A stretch of 64,000 nucleotides of DNA. Origin: Litorilituus sediminis. Its GTDB lineage: Bacteria > Pseudomonadota > Gammaproteobacteria > Enterobacterales > Alteromonadaceae. The notes under the pieces were generated by a model. It saw only the letters and a list, made by a program, of their open reading frames with translations. It searched no databases and was not told where the DNA came from. The position numbers and the translations under genes are program-made. The stretch spans positions 3,348,001-3,412,000 of the forward strand of contig NZ_CP034759.1 of assembly GCF_004295665.1 (NCBI RefSeq). Reading direction: 5' to 3'. Shown piece by piece: positions 26,006 to 37,046 of this stretch (position 1 is the stretch's first letter; each line of letters starts with the position of its first letter).

Positions 26006-27635
26006 CAGATTACTGACAAACCCCGTCATTCTGTTCGGGGTTTGTCTTTTATGAGCAGCCGTAGGCTGCGATCTCGATATTTTTCTAGCCACGTCTTTTC
26101 TATTTTATTTGGTTTTTCTGGACTTGTTTGGGGCTTATCTTCCCTATTTGGCGTGTTAATGTCTCGAATTGAGCTTTTAAAGGGCTATCCTTTTTAGATT
26201 GCCATTATTTGGGGAATATTTGATAGCGTCATTGCTATCTTCTTCATATTTTGTGCTGCCGCAGCCATATATGCTTGCATTTGAACATTATGCTTACCTC
26301 GGTATCTTGCATACCTGTGACCATGGTGTTGCTTTGCATCAGCAAAACTTCTTTCAACGGTTTCGCATCGTCGTTTGTAAAGGTATTTACCAAGGCTTGT
26401 TAAGCGAAATTCATTAGCCCGATCTTGACTCGCAGCCATTACGTGGCGTGTTATCACTTTCTTATGACTTTTACTCTTAGTGCAATCTTTTAATTGAGGG
26501 CAATTAACGCATACCTTGGGGTCAGAATGATATTCTCGGTAACCCTCTCGACTGGTGGTCGAGTAGATTAACGTTTGCTCTTGCGGGCAGGTATACGTAT
26601 CTGCTTTCTCGTCGTATTTGAAGTGCTTTTTCTTAATGGCATTCTTCGTTCGTGAAGGACGACGGTAACCAAACACCCCTTGGATGTTACGTTGTTCCAG
26701 ATTAAAACAGACGGGCGCTGTGAAGTAGCCTGCATCAATACCAACAAATTCAGGGGATAGTGCAAAGCGATTTTCAATGGCATCAAGGCGAGCAATGTAT
26801 GGTTGAGAATCGTGGACATTACCTGGCGTAATATGCGTATCTACAATAATGTTATAGTCGTTATCTACGGTTCTGTGGTCTAGGTAGAAAAAACCTTTTG
26901 GCTTTTCATCTCGGTGCATATAACCGCTATCACTATCGGTTTTACTTACCTTATTCCGCTTTATCTCACAATAGCCTTTATCCTTGAGTGGCTTTTTTCC
27001 AGCCGCTTTACGGTCTGCCTCCACAGCTTTGTTGATTTGCTTAATATAGGCACTGGTTGAGACGGGTTTGAGCTTGTTGGTGAACTTTCGTTTATTGGCG
27101 TTTGCTTTTAAGTGTGTGCTGTCGGTGAATAAGGCTTTGCCCCCAACTAGACCATGTTTAATGGCTTGTTGGACGATGTGATTAAATATACGTTCAAATA
27201 CATCTGTGCCATTGAAACGACGAATACGATTTTGACTAAGTGTTGAGGCATCGATAACTTTCTCGGTAAGCCCCATGCGGAGAAACCATCGATACGCGAC
27301 ATTTACTTCGATGTCTTTGATGATTTGGCGCTCACTTTTAATACCAAATAAGTACCCAAGTAGCATAATTTTAAATAGCTGGACTGGCTCCACCGGAGGA
27401 CGACCATTATCAGTGCAATATAAGTCTTTGACTTCATCTCGAATAAACTCAAAGTCAATATACTTATCGAGTTTACGAACTAGATGGTTGGCTGGAACTA
27501 ACTGGTCTAGCGTGACCATTTCGAGTTCATGTTGTTGCGGGGAAGGTTCTCTTAACATGGTTAATTTTTGTAATTTTCCATGTTTTTATTAGATCAAAGT
27601 CCTAGACTACTGTCTAGGACTTTGTCATCAGTCTG
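26006..27635 (-). mobile_element. Complete IS1182-family insertion sequence, 1630 bp
   Basis: The element lies between two direct copies of a 23-bp palindrome. Its ends are imperfect inverted repeats: CAGATTACTGACAAA on the left and CAGACTGATGACAAA read inward from the right (12 of 15 match). Each end also has a perfect subterminal hairpin (GACAAACCCCG/CGGGGTTTGTC at 26014-26045; CAAAGTCCTAGAC/GTCTAGGACTTTG at 27595-27624). One intact transposase gene is inside on the minus strand. The size suits the family. Ends were set by the direct repeats, not by comparison with other copies. Confidence 0.85.
26194..27558 (-). CDS. IS1182-family transposase
   Basis: The 454-residue DDE transposase is full-length. 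The N-terminal part has the family start LREPSPQQHELEMVTLDQLVP and the domain with GRPPVEPVQLFKIMLLGYLFGI; the catalytic core includes LFTDSTHLKANANK, FVGIDAGYFT and, near the end, RCETVERSFADAKQHHGHRYAR, which supplies the catalytic Glu. A Cys cluster (CPQEQ, CVNCPQLKDC) is typical. No frameshift or stop interrupts it, so the element may be active. Confidence 0.95.
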   Translation of the reverse strand: MLREPSPQQHELEMVTLDQLVPANHLVRKLDKYIDFEFIRDEVKDLYCTDNGRPPVEPVQLFKIMLLGYLFGIKSERQIIKDIEVNVAYRWFLRMGLTEKVIDASTLSQNRIRRFNGTDVFERIFNHIVQQAIKHGLVGGKALFTDSTHLKANANKRKFTNKLKPVSTSAYIKQINKAVEADRKAAGKKPLKDKGYCEIKRNKVSKTDSDSGYMHRDEKPKGFFYLDHRTVDNDYNIIVDTHITPGNVHDSQPYIARLDAIENRFALSPEFVGIDAGYFTAPVCFNLEQRNIQGVFGYRRPSRTKNAIKKKHFKYDEKADTYTCPQEQTLIYSTTSREGYREYHSDPKVCVNCPQLKDCTKSKSHKKVITRHVMAASQDRANEFRLTSLGKYLYKRRCETVERSFADAKQHHGHRYARYRGKHNVQMQAYMAAAAQNMKKIAMTLSNIPQIMAI

Positions 27636-27662
27636 AAGACAAGCGTATTGCTTGTCTTTTTT
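27636..27662. repeat. Right copy of duplicated terminator hairpin
   Basis: Same 23 bp as at 25983-26005, here followed by the original T-run and ATTATTC. For the minus-strand cold-shock transcript this copy lies right after the gene, but the U-run that should follow on that strand is on the far side of the IS. Confidence 0.85.
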
Positions 27663-27700
27663 ATTATTCATATGGCCTTGATTAGCCATTTAGTGGCTGA

Positions 27701-27907
27701 TTAAAGCGCAACAATGTTCTCAGCTTGAGGGCCTTTTTGGCCATCAGTAACTGTGAATTCAACTTTTTGACCTTCAGCAAGTGTTTTGAAACCTTCACCA
27801 ACGATAGCGTTGAAGTGAGCGAAAACATCTGGGCCATTTTCTTGCTCGATGAAACCAAAACCTTTTGCTTCGTTAAACCATTTTACTGTACCAGTAGTAG
27901 TAGACAT
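27701..27907 (-). CDS. Cold-shock protein, CspA family
   Basis: The 68-residue protein is a single cold-shock domain that binds single-stranded RNA/DNA and melts RNA structure. RNP1 (KGFGFIEQ) and RNP2 (VFAHF) are present, and the start ([15 protein letters not shown]) and end ([13 protein letters not shown]) are typical. It has AGGA 7-8 nt before the ATG, a leader of about 185 nt and a consensus promoter. Which csp paralogue it is cannot be told; the long leader suggests cold-controlled expression as for E. coli cspA. Confidence 0.95.
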   Translation of the reverse strand: MSTTTGTVKWFNEAKGFGFIEQENGPDVFAHFNAIVGEGFKTLAEGQKVEFTVTDGQKGPQAENIVAL

Positions 27908-28092
27908 AATTCTATCCTATTAAATTTATTGAGTAATGTGCTTAATATTTGAAATTCAATTAGCTAACTGAAAGGTGCAAACAAAAAGCGGTTTGCTAAA
28001 AAGAGTTGCTATTACTTATAAATCAGGACGTGCGATATATCTAAAAATATTTACAACGAAATGGTGTACAACAATATAAAACTAACTTCAAG
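27908..28092 (-). promoter_or_regulatory. Long 5' untranslated leader of the cold-shock gene
   Basis: About 185 nt separate the predicted transcription start from the ATG, with no ORF. It holds a small stem (GCAAAC / GTTTGC around 27978-27996) and AU-rich stretches. Such leaders act as thermosensors in known cspA genes; that role here is inferred. The rest of the 300-bp gap to the chemoreceptor gene holds only the promoter and a terminator. Confidence 0.55.
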
Positions 28093-28099
28093 CCACTGG

Positions 28100-28127
28100 A
28101 TTATATAGCTTGATGCTTTTATGTCAA
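28100..28127 (-). promoter_or_regulatory. Consensus sigma-70 promoter of the cold-shock gene
   Basis: On the minus strand TTGACA and TATAAT are both perfect consensus hexamers, separated by 16 bp. The start of transcription should be near 28092. Confidence 0.8.
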
Positions 28128-28152
28128 TGAAAACGTGCTAGCTGCTATGCAT

Positions 28153-28181
28153 AAAAAAGCCCGCAGTTGAAGTGCGGGCTT
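28153..28181 (-). terminator. Rho-independent terminator of the chemoreceptor gene
   Basis: Read on the minus strand, AAGCCCGCA / TGCGGGCTT with a 7-nt loop is followed by a T-run; it lies 27 bp after the chemoreceptor stop. Confidence 0.88.
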
Positions 28182-28207
28182 ATAAGAGGTTAACACCTAG
28201 GTTGCAA

Positions 28208-30226
28208 TTATAACTTAAACTCTTGTACCGATTGTTGTAGTTCTTCAGCAAGTTTTGCTACTTCACTACTTGATGAAGCGGTTTGTTGAGAGCCAGCAGT
28301 CGTTTGCTCAGCAATGGCAACAATTGATTCTAGGTTTTCACTAATTTCATGGGCAACAACACTTTGCTCTTCTGCTGCGGTAGCAATTTGTGAACTTCGA
28401 TCAAAGGCTTCATGTACAGCATGGGTAATAGTTTCAAGTGCTCTGTCTGCTTCTTCACTTTGATGAACACAATCAGCTGCTTTTGCTTTACCAGTATCCA
28501 TGACGGTTACGGCTTTACCTGCACCTGATTGTAGTGCTTCAATCATGGTTTGAATTTCTGATGTAGACTCTTGTGTTCTACTTGCCAATGTTCTTACTTC
28601 ATCAGCAACTACGGCAAAACCACGACCTTGCTCACCAGCACGTGCGGCCTCAATTGCGGCGTTTAAGGCAAGTAAGTTGGTTTGCTCTGCAATACCTCGA
28701 ATTACATCTAAAATACCGCCGATTGAGGCACTATCTTGTTGTAATTGGTTGATAACCTGTGCGGCTGAATCAACTTCTCCTGCCAGCTCTTCGATAGTAT
28801 GACGATTGCGCTCTGAAATGACTTTCACGCGCTCTGCTTCATCATCAGCATGCTTAATTTCACCTAAGGCATCATTGGCACTCGATAATACGCTTTGTGA
28901 AGTGCTACTCATTTCGGTTGTCGCAGAGGCAGCTTGTTCAACTTGGTTACGTTGTTCTTCAATCGCACTGGTACTTTGCGAGGTTACCGCAGAAGTTTGC
29001 TCAGCCGCGGCAGCTAATTGAGTTGAACGACTCACAATACTTTGAATTAGGGTACGTAAGCTCTCGATAAGTGAGTTACAGTTAGCTGAAAGCTGGGCAA
29101 ATTCATCATGACCACTGTCATCAAGCTTACGAGATAAATCACCAGAAGCGACTACTTTAAGCATGTCATTTACTCTAGCTAGTGGGCGAATAATGCTGAT
29201 AAGAGTACGGTGTGCAATAAACACTGCAATAACAATAGAAATAATCACTATGGTAATTGTTTGACTGGTACCATCACTCACTGATTTTTCCACTAACTTA
29301 GTCGCTTCAATCGTCGTTTGATTCGCTAATTCAACTTGTTTGTTTAGTACTTCATTTACCTTAGTTGCACTAAGCTCTTCTTTTGCTAATAGTTCTGCCG
29401 CTGTTTGATTTGCTGATAATTGCGCACGTTTATGAGCAATAATACCCGTTGACGTTGATAGTAAGTCTTGGATGTCTGCCAAAGTAGAGCTAATTTCTTC
29501 TGAAATATCATCGACATTATGTTGATTTAGTTCAGCTAGGATTTCTTCAAGGGACTTTTGCGCTTCGGTTAAGCTAAAGTTAAGCTCACTTTCAATTAAT
29601 TCAGCAGTGGAGTCAGATAAGGTGTCTCTGTATTCAAATGTAGAAGATACTAAGGCGTTAAACTGGTTTTCAAGCTGCTCACTTAAGCTAATAGCTCGTT
29701 GTAGTTTAGTATCTGCTAAATCATGATCAGCCAGATCAAGTAATAGCATCACAGTGTCATCAGCTTTTTCTTCTAATGAATCGACTTTTCCATCTAACAG
29801 GTTTTTCTGTTCAATACTAAGCTTGTGGTTTTCAAAAACCCCGAGAGAAGATTCGTTAAATACTTTAAATTCACTATCTACGCGCTTTAGGTTACTAAGT
29901 AGATTATTTTCTTGAGCGACAATAGTTTTGAGTTGCGCTAACTCTTTGGAAAACATTTGCTCAATACGTTTATATTCAGCTAATTCTTGCGCTAGTTTAG
30001 TTAAATCACTTTGATAGTAGCCTTTTAGAGCCAATTTACTCAGCTGGCTAATTTCAATGGCTAATTTGTTACTGGCTTTTAAGGTAGGGATAGCCAGTTC
30101 ATTTTGTTGACTAGTGGAGTCATTGATAGTACTAAAGTTTTTGTAAGAAAATACGCTGGTTATTACAAGTAATAGTGAAATTATGGTGAAACCACCAATA
30201 ATTTTCCTAGCTACAGTTAGATTCAT
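28208..30226 (-). CDS. Methyl-accepting chemotaxis protein
   Basis: The 672-residue chemoreceptor has TM1 (about 8-30), a long helical periplasmic sensor (about 31-310), TM2 (about 313-333), a HAMP domain ([30 protein letters not shown]) and the cytoplasmic coiled-coil signalling domain, whose tip [19 protein letters not shown] and [15 protein letters not shown] are canonical for binding CheA/CheW. No C-terminal CheR-binding pentapeptide is present. I start at the ATG of MNLTVARK, which has GGTGGT in front; a longer frame would need a TTG. The ligand is unknown. Confidence 0.95.
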   Translation of the reverse strand: MNLTVARKIIGGFTIISLLLVITSVFSYKNFSTINDSTSQQNELAIPTLKASNKLAIEISQLSKLALKGYYQSDLTKLAQELAEYKRIEQMFSKELAQLKTIVAQENNLLSNLKRVDSEFKVFNESSLGVFENHKLSIEQKNLLDGKVDSLEEKADDTVMLLLDLADHDLADTKLQRAISLSEQLENQFNALVSSTFEYRDTLSDSTAELIESELNFSLTEAQKSLEEILAELNQHNVDDISEEISSTLADIQDLLSTSTGIIAHKRAQLSANQTAAELLAKEELSATKVNEVLNKQVELANQTTIEATKLVEKSVSDGTSQTITIVIISIVIAVFIAHRTLISIIRPLARVNDMLKVVASGDLSRKLDDSGHDEFAQLSANCNSLIESLRTLIQSIVSRSTQLAAAAEQTSAVTSQSTSAIEEQRNQVEQAASATTEMSSTSQSVLSSANDALGEIKHADDEAERVKVISERNRHTIEELAGEVDSAAQVINQLQQDSASIGGILDVIRGIAEQTNLLALNAAIEAARAGEQGRGFAVVADEVRTLASRTQESTSEIQTMIEALQSGAGKAVTVMDTGKAKAADCVHQSEEADRALETITHAVHEAFDRSSQIATAAEEQSVVAHEISENLESIVAIAEQTTAGSQQTASSSSEVAKLAEELQQSVQEFKL

Positions 30227-30406
30227 AGATACCACCAATTGATTTAAAGCCAATGCGTTATTGTTATGCGTTTGAATACTTATAGTTATTTTTAACTAAT
30301 GCCAAATTATATCGACAATTATTGAATTATATTAAGCATTATTTCTTCATTATAACAAGCTAAACTGCTTTTTCACCTTAAGATACAGGTTTTATTGCCT
30401 TTTAGT

Positions 30407-31243
30407 TTATTTTTTATGAGCTGTTTCAATAAATACTTTTTTGTCGTGCCAGCGTAACATGGTTAAGTAATTTCCCCAAACGCAGCCTGTATCTAGCGCA
30501 AGCATATTAGCTTTATGAGTTTTGCCCATGAGTGATGCCCAATGGCCAAATAACCAATAATGATCATCAGGTAGTTTAGTTAAATTAAACCAAGGCGTCA
30601 GTTGGCTTGGGTTAGACTGATTTATTAATGTACTAGGGGCTGATTTTTGCAGAAATTCGAGTGAACCATCGGCAAAGCAATATCTCATGCGAGTGAGTGA
30701 ATTGATGGTGTAGCGAAACTTTTCAATATCGTTATGTGCATCTGACCAGTTATTGGGTTGCTCACCATACATTTGCTTGAGCCAATAGTCTCTTTGTGGT
30801 GATTGTAACTTTTGCTGAGCTAAATTTGCTTGTGTTAGGGCTTCTTTAATTTGCCACTGAGGAGATAAACCAGCATGGCTTAAATAGGCATGCTCATTAT
30901 CTGAGGTCGGCAATTTTTGAATAAGTGGTTGTTGGGCGAGCCATGTCATCAGTTCATTGATGTCATCAGCTGCGAGTAACTCATCAAGTTTGTCTGCTGC
31001 TTTTACTTTTTTAATACCAGCATAAACGGAAAGTAGATGTAGATCATGATTACCTAGCACTACTTTGCCGCGAGCGCCTAAACTTTTAACAAACCTGAGT
31101 GTTGCAAGTGAGTCAGGGCCGCGAGCGACAAGATCGCCAGCAAAGTAAAGGGTATCTTGTTGGCGATCAAAATTCACTTGCGCTAATAATGCACTTAGCT
31201 CTGAAAAACAGCCTTGAATATCACCAACAATATAATATGCCAC
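30407..31243 (-). CDS. apaH: Diadenosine tetraphosphatase (symmetrical) ApaH
   Basis: The 278-residue metallophosphatase cleaves Ap4A to two ADP and also removes Np4 caps from RNA in E. coli. Motifs GDIQGC, GDLVARGPDS and GNHDLHLL form the metal site. Length fits the family (~280). It is the last gene of the lptD-surA-pdxA-rsmA-apaH run, starting 8 bp after rsmA with GTG. The apaG gene that lies between these two genes in E. coli is absent. Confidence 0.95.
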   Translation of the reverse strand: MAYYIVGDIQGCFSELSALLAQVNFDRQQDTLYFAGDLVARGPDSLATLRFVKSLGARGKVVLGNHDLHLLSVYAGIKKVKAADKLDELLAADDINELMTWLAQQPLIQKLPTSDNEHAYLSHAGLSPQWQIKEALTQANLAQQKLQSPQRDYWLKQMYGEQPNNWSDAHNDIEKFRYTINSLTRMRYCFADGSLEFLQKSAPSTLINQSNPSQLTPWFNLTKLPDDHYWLFGHWASLMGKTHKANMLALDTGCVWGNYLTMLRWHDKKVFIETAHKK

Positions 31244-31251
31244 AGGCTCTG

Positions 31252-32109
31252 TTATTCACTTAAATGCTTGGCTGCACGTTTTTTCGCTTTTGACTCAGGC
31301 ACAGCAGGTGGGTTATCGACGATAAAATTCGCTAGTTTTATATAGTCATCGATAGATAAATTTTCAGGGCGTAAACTCGGATCAATATTTAGACTCGTTA
31401 ACTGCTCACTAGTTATCAGGTTTTTAAAGCTATTACGTATGGTTTTTCTACGTTGATTAAAGGCCGTTAAACATACCGTATTAAGAGCATTAATATCTTT
31501 TACCGGGTTTTTGATCTCTTTATGTGGGATGAGTCGCACAATAGCCGAGTCAACTTTAGGCGCAGGTTTAAATGCTTCTGGGCCTATTTCCATCACAGGC
31601 ACAACTTGGCATTGGTATTGCGTCATAATAGATAAACGGCCATAGGCTTTACAGTCAGGACCAGCAGCCATACGTTCTACCACTTCTTTTTGCAACATAA
31701 AGTGCATATCTTGTACTTTATCTTTAAAGGTTAGTAGGTGGAAAATCAGTGGCGTGGAAATATTGTACGGCAAGTTGCCAAAAATTCTTAATGGCTTGTC
31801 ATCCGTAGCTAATTTAGCGAAATCAAATTTGAGTGCATCAATTTCATAAATGGTTAGATGCGGCGCTAAAAATGGGTGATGACGTAAACGATGTGCCAGA
31901 TCTCTATCTAATTCAACTACCGATAGCTTACCAGCACGCTCAATAACAGGCTCTGTTAGCGCTCCTAAGCCGGGACCAATTTCAATTAAGCTTTCATTAG
32001 GCTCAGGGTTAATCGCATCGACAATACTGCTAATGATGGCATCATTATGTAAAAAGTTTTGGCCAAATCGTTTTTTGGCCTGATGGCCTAAATGGGCGTT
32101 ACTGCTCAT
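31252..32109 (-). CDS. rsmA: 16S rRNA adenine dimethyltransferase RsmA (KsgA)
   Basis: The 285-residue enzyme dimethylates two adjacent adenosines near the 3' end of 16S rRNA during 30S maturation. Motifs [24 protein letters not shown] (SAM-binding), [11 protein letters not shown] and [15 protein letters not shown] are diagnostic, and a basic helical C-terminal domain follows. The C-terminal tail ([14 protein letters not shown]) is a little longer than usual. It lies 73 bp after pdxA in the same operon. Confidence 0.96.
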   Translation of the reverse strand: MSSNAHLGHQAKKRFGQNFLHNDAIISSIVDAINPEPNESLIEIGPGLGALTEPVIERAGKLSVVELDRDLAHRLRHHPFLAPHLTIYEIDALKFDFAKLATDDKPLRIFGNLPYNISTPLIFHLLTFKDKVQDMHFMLQKEVVERMAAGPDCKAYGRLSIMTQYQCQVVPVMEIGPEAFKPAPKVDSAIVRLIPHKEIKNPVKDINALNTVCLTAFNQRRKTIRNSFKNLITSEQLTSLNIDPSLRPENLSIDDYIKLANFIVDNPPAVPESKAKKRAAKHLSE

Positions 32110-32182
32110 ACCTTGCTACTCTAAATTTTTGCATTATGTCAGTTAGTATAGTCTGACGATTTTAATCGCTATTGTGAGTCGA

Positions 32183-33163
32183 TTAACTATTGTTGGCTAA
32201 TTTAATGGCGTTTTTTATCGCTTCCATAAAGCTACCTGAATCAGCTTGATTACTGCCTGCCAGCTCGAGCGCGGTACCGTGATCCACAGAGGTTCTGATA
32301 AAAGGTAGACCTAGGGTGATATTAACCGAAGCGCCAAAACCTTTGTATTTTAATACCGGCAAGCCTTGATCATGGTACATTGTTAATATGGCATCGGCCT
32401 GTTCAAGGTATTTTTCCTGAAAAATAGTATCAGCTGGTAGCGGACCAACAATATCTATGCCCTCAGCTCTGAGTTCAGCAAATGCGGGCTCCATTACTTC
32501 AATTTCTTCTCGGCCTAAGTGCCCACCTTCACCTGCATGAGGATTAATACCACATGCAAAGATTTTCGGTGACTCAATGGCAAACTTATCTTTTAAGTCT
32601 TTATGGAGAATGCGAGTGACTTTTTGTAGGCGCTCAAAGGTGATCGCTTTTGATACATAAGCAAGCGGTATATGGGTTGTGACTAAAGCAACACGTAAGC
32701 CTTCAGTCGCTAACATCATAACAACATCACTACAGTTTGCTTGATGAGCAAAGTATTCTGTGTGTCCGCTAAATGCAATGCCAGCTTTATTGATCAAACC
32801 TTTATGTACAGGTCCTGTAACAACGGCATCAAACTCACCTGAGATATTTTTATCGCTGGCAACTCTTAATGTTTCGACGACATACGCACCATTATTGCTG
32901 TTCAGTTCACCTGCAACACATGGCTCAGCAAGTTCAACGTCTAAGATGGTAATACTGCCTGCTGCTTGTGCTTGTGCAGGTTTAGTTGCATCGTAATCAA
33001 TTAGCTTAAGGGGCAGAGATAATTGCTTGGCTCTTGCTAACATCAGTGATTTTGAGGCAACGACGACCATTTCAACAGGCCAAGCTTGCTGAGCAATGGT
33101 TATGACGAGATCTGGGCCTATGCCAGCAGGTTCGCCGGGGGTAATAGCAATGCGCTTAGTCAT
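32183..33163 (-). CDS. pdxA: 4-hydroxythreonine-4-phosphate dehydrogenase PdxA
   Basis: The 326-residue enzyme oxidises 4-phosphohydroxy-L-threonine in the DXP-dependent pyridoxal phosphate pathway. It begins [16 protein letters not shown], and metal-binding His residues are in [23 protein letters not shown] and [12 protein letters not shown]; the end has [13 protein letters not shown]. Length is standard. Its ATG overlaps the surA stop by one base (TAATG), so the two are translationally coupled. Confidence 0.96.
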   Translation of the reverse strand: MTKRIAITPGEPAGIGPDLVITIAQQAWPVEMVVVASKSLMLARAKQLSLPLKLIDYDATKPAQAQAAGSITILDVELAEPCVAGELNSNNGAYVVETLRVASDKNISGEFDAVVTGPVHKGLINKAGIAFSGHTEYFAHQANCSDVVMMLATEGLRVALVTTHIPLAYVSKAITFERLQKVTRILHKDLKDKFAIESPKIFACGINPHAGEGGHLGREEIEVMEPAFAELRAEGIDIVGPLPADTIFQEKYLEQADAILTMYHDQGLPVLKYKGFGASVNITLGLPFIRTSVDHGTALELAGSNQADSGSFMEAIKNAIKLANNS

Positions 33164-34464
33164 TACTTTTCATCCTGTTCAAAAATTTCAATATACGCTT
33201 CGTCACGGGTTTCTTTCATCCAGCGTGCACTTTCAATACCGAACTTTCGGCTGTGTAAAATTTGGTACGCTCGCTTCTCATTCATTTGTGAAGTGGCATC
33301 TATCATACGTCTGTCGTTTAATTGAATAATATGCCAGCCAAATGAAGAGCGAAATGGCTTATGATATTCACCCACTTTCATGCTTGCTAAGGCATCTCTA
33401 AAGGCAGGATCATAGCTTTTGGGGTCAGCCCAACCTAAATCACCACCGCGAATAGCGGTAGGGCCATCAGAATGTTCTTTAGCTAATTCTGAAAAGTCAG
33501 CTTCACCAGCTTCAACTTGCTCTAATAAGCCTTGTAGTAACTCTTTTGCTTTATCATCGCTTAAAATTATTGAAGGTTCGATAAGAATGTGGCTTGCTCT
33601 GACTTCTTCTACTTCTACTACTTGTCTACCGCGAATATCCAGTACTTTGACAATACTGTAACCTAGGCCGGTACGAATTGGTCCTACTACGGTATCTTTG
33701 GCTTTGCCATCAATTAAATCGGCAAACAGGGTTGGCATCTCGTTAATATTTTTCCAACCTAACTCACCCCCTTTAAGGGCATTGGCATCACCAGAAGAAG
33801 CAATGGCAATTTTGGCAAAGTTTGAGCCATTATTTAATAGCTCAATTACTTTATTGGCGCGAGTTTTGGCATCTTCCATATCTTGTTGCGTAGGGTCTGC
33901 TGGAAACTCAATTAAGATATGGCCTAAGTTATATTCTACGTCGTTATTGGTTTGTTCTTTCATTAACGAAAGTAGATTATCGATTTCTTGCGGAGAAACA
34001 AATACCCGACGACCAACACTGTTGCGACGCACTTCACCTGCGATTAATTCGGTACGAATACTTTCACGATATACTTCATAGTTAGTACCATCGGCAATAA
34101 TATTCTGGCGAAATTGTTCTATTGATAATTTATTGTCTTGTGCCATACGGGCAATGGTTTGATCAAGTTGCGCGTCGCTAACTTGTATACCCATACGTTC
34201 GCCCATTTGAATTAATAAACTATCATTGATGAGTTTATCCATAACTTGTGTTCTTAGCGCAGAATCAGAAGGTAAGCTTTGGTTATTTTGCTTTGCCTGT
34301 TGCTTGATACTTGCCAGTAAGCCAGCAACTTCTGACTCAAGGACAACGCCACCGTTGACTATGGCAGCAACGCGATCAACGAGCGCTTCATCAGCATGAG
34401 CGGGTGTCAATGTGCCAACAATAAGTGAACTGACTAAGGCTAAAATTTTAACTGAGTTTTTCAT
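33163..34464 (-). CDS. surA: Periplasmic chaperone and peptidyl-prolyl isomerase SurA
   Basis: The 433-residue periplasmic protein helps outer-membrane proteins such as LptD fold. It has a signal peptide (cleaved after AHA, about residue 24), an N-terminal chaperone domain ([17 protein letters not shown]), two parvulin domains (starting [11 protein letters not shown] and [25 protein letters not shown] and [14 protein letters not shown] are equivalent segments), and a C-terminal helix. It lies 47 bp after lptD, the usual partner. Confidence 0.96.
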   Translation of the reverse strand: MKNSVKILALVSSLIVGTLTPAHADEALVDRVAAIVNGGVVLESEVAGLLASIKQQAKQNNQSLPSDSALRTQVMDKLINDSLLIQMGERMGIQVSDAQLDQTIARMAQDNKLSIEQFRQNIIADGTNYEVYRESIRTELIAGEVRRNSVGRRVFVSPQEIDNLLSLMKEQTNNDVEYNLGHILIEFPADPTQQDMEDAKTRANKVIELLNNGSNFAKIAIASSGDANALKGGELGWKNINEMPTLFADLIDGKAKDTVVGPIRTGLGYSIVKVLDIRGRQVVEVEEVRASHILIEPSIILSDDKAKELLQGLLEQVEAGEADFSELAKEHSDGPTAIRGGDLGWADPKSYDPAFRDALASMKVGEYHKPFRSSFGWHIIQLNDRRMIDATSQMNEKRAYQILHSRKFGIESARWMKETRDEAYIEIFEQDEK

Positions 34465-34511
34465 GTGAATATTATATCTTCTTGTTTAATAGGTTAAGCT
34501 GCTAGGCAAGG

Positions 34512-36839
34512 CTAATTGTTTAAGTAATATGGTCGTTTATAACCAAATATACTGTCGTTAAACATTTCCTGTGTACCAATTGCAGATTGTTTGCCATCAA
34601 GCCCTTTAATAATGAACTGTACCATAATTCCACTATCAAATTCATCGCGGTTTTCATTGATAAAGTCTTCATCGTCTAAGTTTGAATTAATATGACGATG
34701 ATAAGCTAAGCGAATTGCCCAACAACAACTTTCATATTGAAAACCTGCATAGCTTTCCAGACTACGGCTTTGTCTTAAATCTTGTGTTAAGCGACCAACA
34801 AACGCCCAATTGGTGTTGATAGCAACACTGGTTAGTAAAGAAACTTGTTCAAGGCTATTACCTGAGACATTGCGTGCATATCTATGGTTCAATTGAACTG
34901 TGTTATATTTGTTAAATTGATAATCTAGGTTCACTTGGCCTTTGTTGGTGAAGTTTTCTTGCGTGTTATATTGAATGTCACCGCTTATTTGCCATTGATG
35001 GTTGATACGATAAAACACGTCAGCAGCAACCGATGATTCTTGATTTTCAAGGGCGAAACTTGTGCTGCTAAGGTTTAATAACTCACTGTCTTGCGACTTT
35101 TCATTCTCAGAAAGGTACTGAATGCGACCTACACTTAAGCGAAAGACCTCTAGGTTAGACTCGTCTAAAATTCTACTAGTGATACCCCAAGTGTATTGAT
35201 TTGCACCAGCAATTCTATCTAAACCACTAAAGCGTCTGTCTCTAAATAAACCGTTAAAGTCATCTTGTAAATTGGTTGTATCGTATAAGCCAATATTGCT
35301 TTGATCTTTATCTGGAATATAAAGGTACTGAAGCTGTGGCTCAAAAGTATGGCGGTAGTTGCTACCAAATGCTGTCATCTGGCGGTCAAAATTAATGCCA
35401 CCGTGAAAACGTACTTTAGGCAAGGTTCGTTGTACCGTATCTTCTAAGTCACTACCTAACTGAATATTATCTTGTTGGTAATAGGTGTGCATTAAACGCA
35501 GCTCTGAGTTAAAGAACCAGGCTGGTGTTGATACTGGCAAGGTTAATCCTGCTTCAACGTGATAGCGATTTGCCTCAACTTGGTTTTCTTCTGCTGATTG
35601 AAAGCTACTTAACTCAGAATATAACTCTAACTGACTTGAAAGAAAGTTGAGTGGTTGTTGGGCGGCAATTTCAATATGAGGTAGTGTTTTATAGCTGGGT
35701 TGGTGATTACCTAAAACCTCGAAATCTTGTAATTTAAATGTGGTTTGCCAGTTTTCACCGAAATAGGCCAGTTCACCAATTTGGTATAAGTAGGCATCAT
35801 TTGAGTTGTATTGGCGACTACCAATATCAACTAAGTAGTTATCATCACTCATGGTGGTGTAATCAACATAAGCACGGAAGTTATCAGAAAAGGTACCAAC
35901 GTGTTGAAGGCGAGCTAAATATCTTGGATCGTCATTTGCCTTTAAGGCTTTATCTTTATTTAAATACTCAATATCGATTTGGCCTGCTTGTAAGCCGACT
36001 AAATATCTAAATTCTGTTTGTAGTTGTAGGCCGCGCTTAGACATATAGTGCGGTGTAATGGTCGCATCATAATTCTCGGCAATATTCCAGTAAAATGGCG
36101 TTTCTACTTCTAAACCTGAGTTGCTAGAACTTGATATTTTCGGGTAGAGAAAGCCCGTAGTACGCTTTTGCGAAACTGGAAACGAGAAGTACGGAATATA
36201 TAAAACCGGTACATCAAGAACGCGAAATTGTGCATGATAAGCCTCACCAAAATCACCTGTTGCGGATAAGTTAATTTCACTGGCTTTTATTTGCCAATCC
36301 GGAGTTTCATCTAAACAGGTGGTAAAGGTTGAGTCGATTAAATTTAATTGGCCGTCAGTGGTTACCAATAATTGTGCCGCACTACCATGACCTGGGTTGC
36401 CATCAAGTTGATAGGACGCCGATGTCATGGTGGTTGAGTTTTGAGCTTTGCTCGCGCTTAGTGCGTCGGCAAAGATATTAATATTATTGCTTTGGTAGTG
36501 GATATTACCAATGGCTTTTAGTTCCATAGATAAGCGATTAAAGGCCAGTTCATCGGCTAATATTTTCTGGCTTTTATCAATTAAGGTAACGCCGCCACTA
36601 AATTGCGTGATGAGATCTCGTTCAATACTGGCGTACTTTGAGAAGATGTTAATGGTGTCATCAGTAACATTTGCTCTACCGGTAGCTATTTCTTTATAGG
36701 TTGGGATAGGGCAGAGCATCGGCATAGTAGCTGGCCCTTGGCTTTTTAATTCATGATTATTTGCCAATAATTCATCTGAAAAAATAATTAATGTGCTGAC
36801 AAAGGAGATAATCAACAATGATTGTCGGGAAAAAAACAT
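34512..36839 (-). CDS. lptD: LPS-assembly protein LptD
   Basis: The 775-residue outer-membrane protein inserts lipopolysaccharide into the outer leaflet together with LptE. It has a signal peptide (about 1-26), a periplasmic OstA/beta-jellyroll domain (about 55-185) and a large 26-stranded barrel. Four cysteines are placed as in E. coli: one near residue 43, one in FTTCLDE, and a CC pair late in the barrel ([14 protein letters not shown]), as needed for the interdomain disulfides that activate the protein. First gene of the lptD-apaH operon, divergent from djlA. Confidence 0.95.
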   Translation of the reverse strand: MFFSRQSLLIISFVSTLIIFSDELLANNHELKSQGPATMPMLCPIPTYKEIATGRANVTDDTINIFSKYASIERDLITQFSGGVTLIDKSQKILADELAFNRLSMELKAIGNIHYQSNNINIFADALSASKAQNSTTMTSASYQLDGNPGHGSAAQLLVTTDGQLNLIDSTFTTCLDETPDWQIKASEINLSATGDFGEAYHAQFRVLDVPVLYIPYFSFPVSQKRTTGFLYPKISSSSNSGLEVETPFYWNIAENYDATITPHYMSKRGLQLQTEFRYLVGLQAGQIDIEYLNKDKALKANDDPRYLARLQHVGTFSDNFRAYVDYTTMSDDNYLVDIGSRQYNSNDAYLYQIGELAYFGENWQTTFKLQDFEVLGNHQPSYKTLPHIEIAAQQPLNFLSSQLELYSELSSFQSAEENQVEANRYHVEAGLTLPVSTPAWFFNSELRLMHTYYQQDNIQLGSDLEDTVQRTLPKVRFHGGINFDRQMTAFGSNYRHTFEPQLQYLYIPDKDQSNIGLYDTTNLQDDFNGLFRDRRFSGLDRIAGANQYTWGITSRILDESNLEVFRLSVGRIQYLSENEKSQDSELLNLSSTSFALENQESSVAADVFYRINHQWQISGDIQYNTQENFTNKGQVNLDYQFNKYNTVQLNHRYARNVSGNSLEQVSLLTSVAINTNWAFVGRLTQDLRQSRSLESYAGFQYESCCWAIRLAYHRHINSNLDDEDFINENRDEFDSGIMVQFIIKGLDGKQSAIGTQEMFNDSIFGYKRPYYLNN

Positions 36840-37046
36840 TTAATGTCCGAAAAATAAGCGAAAATGGTTATAATTTTAGTTTTTATGATGATGAATCAAG
36901 CATTTTAACGGCTAATTGCATTATGATATAGCAATTTTTTTAATCGTGCTAATCTGTCAGGATTAGTTGCGCAATTTTATTTCGTTCAGTCGTGTTGATT
37001 TATTGGCTGCAAGCCAAGTTTTAAATGTTAATGGGTTAGTTTTACT

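Noticed and set aside
25952-26197. Plus-strand ORF of 81 codons across the IS1182 left end
   Set aside because: It spans the insertion junction and subterminal hairpin, so it is an accident of the insertion and not a gene.
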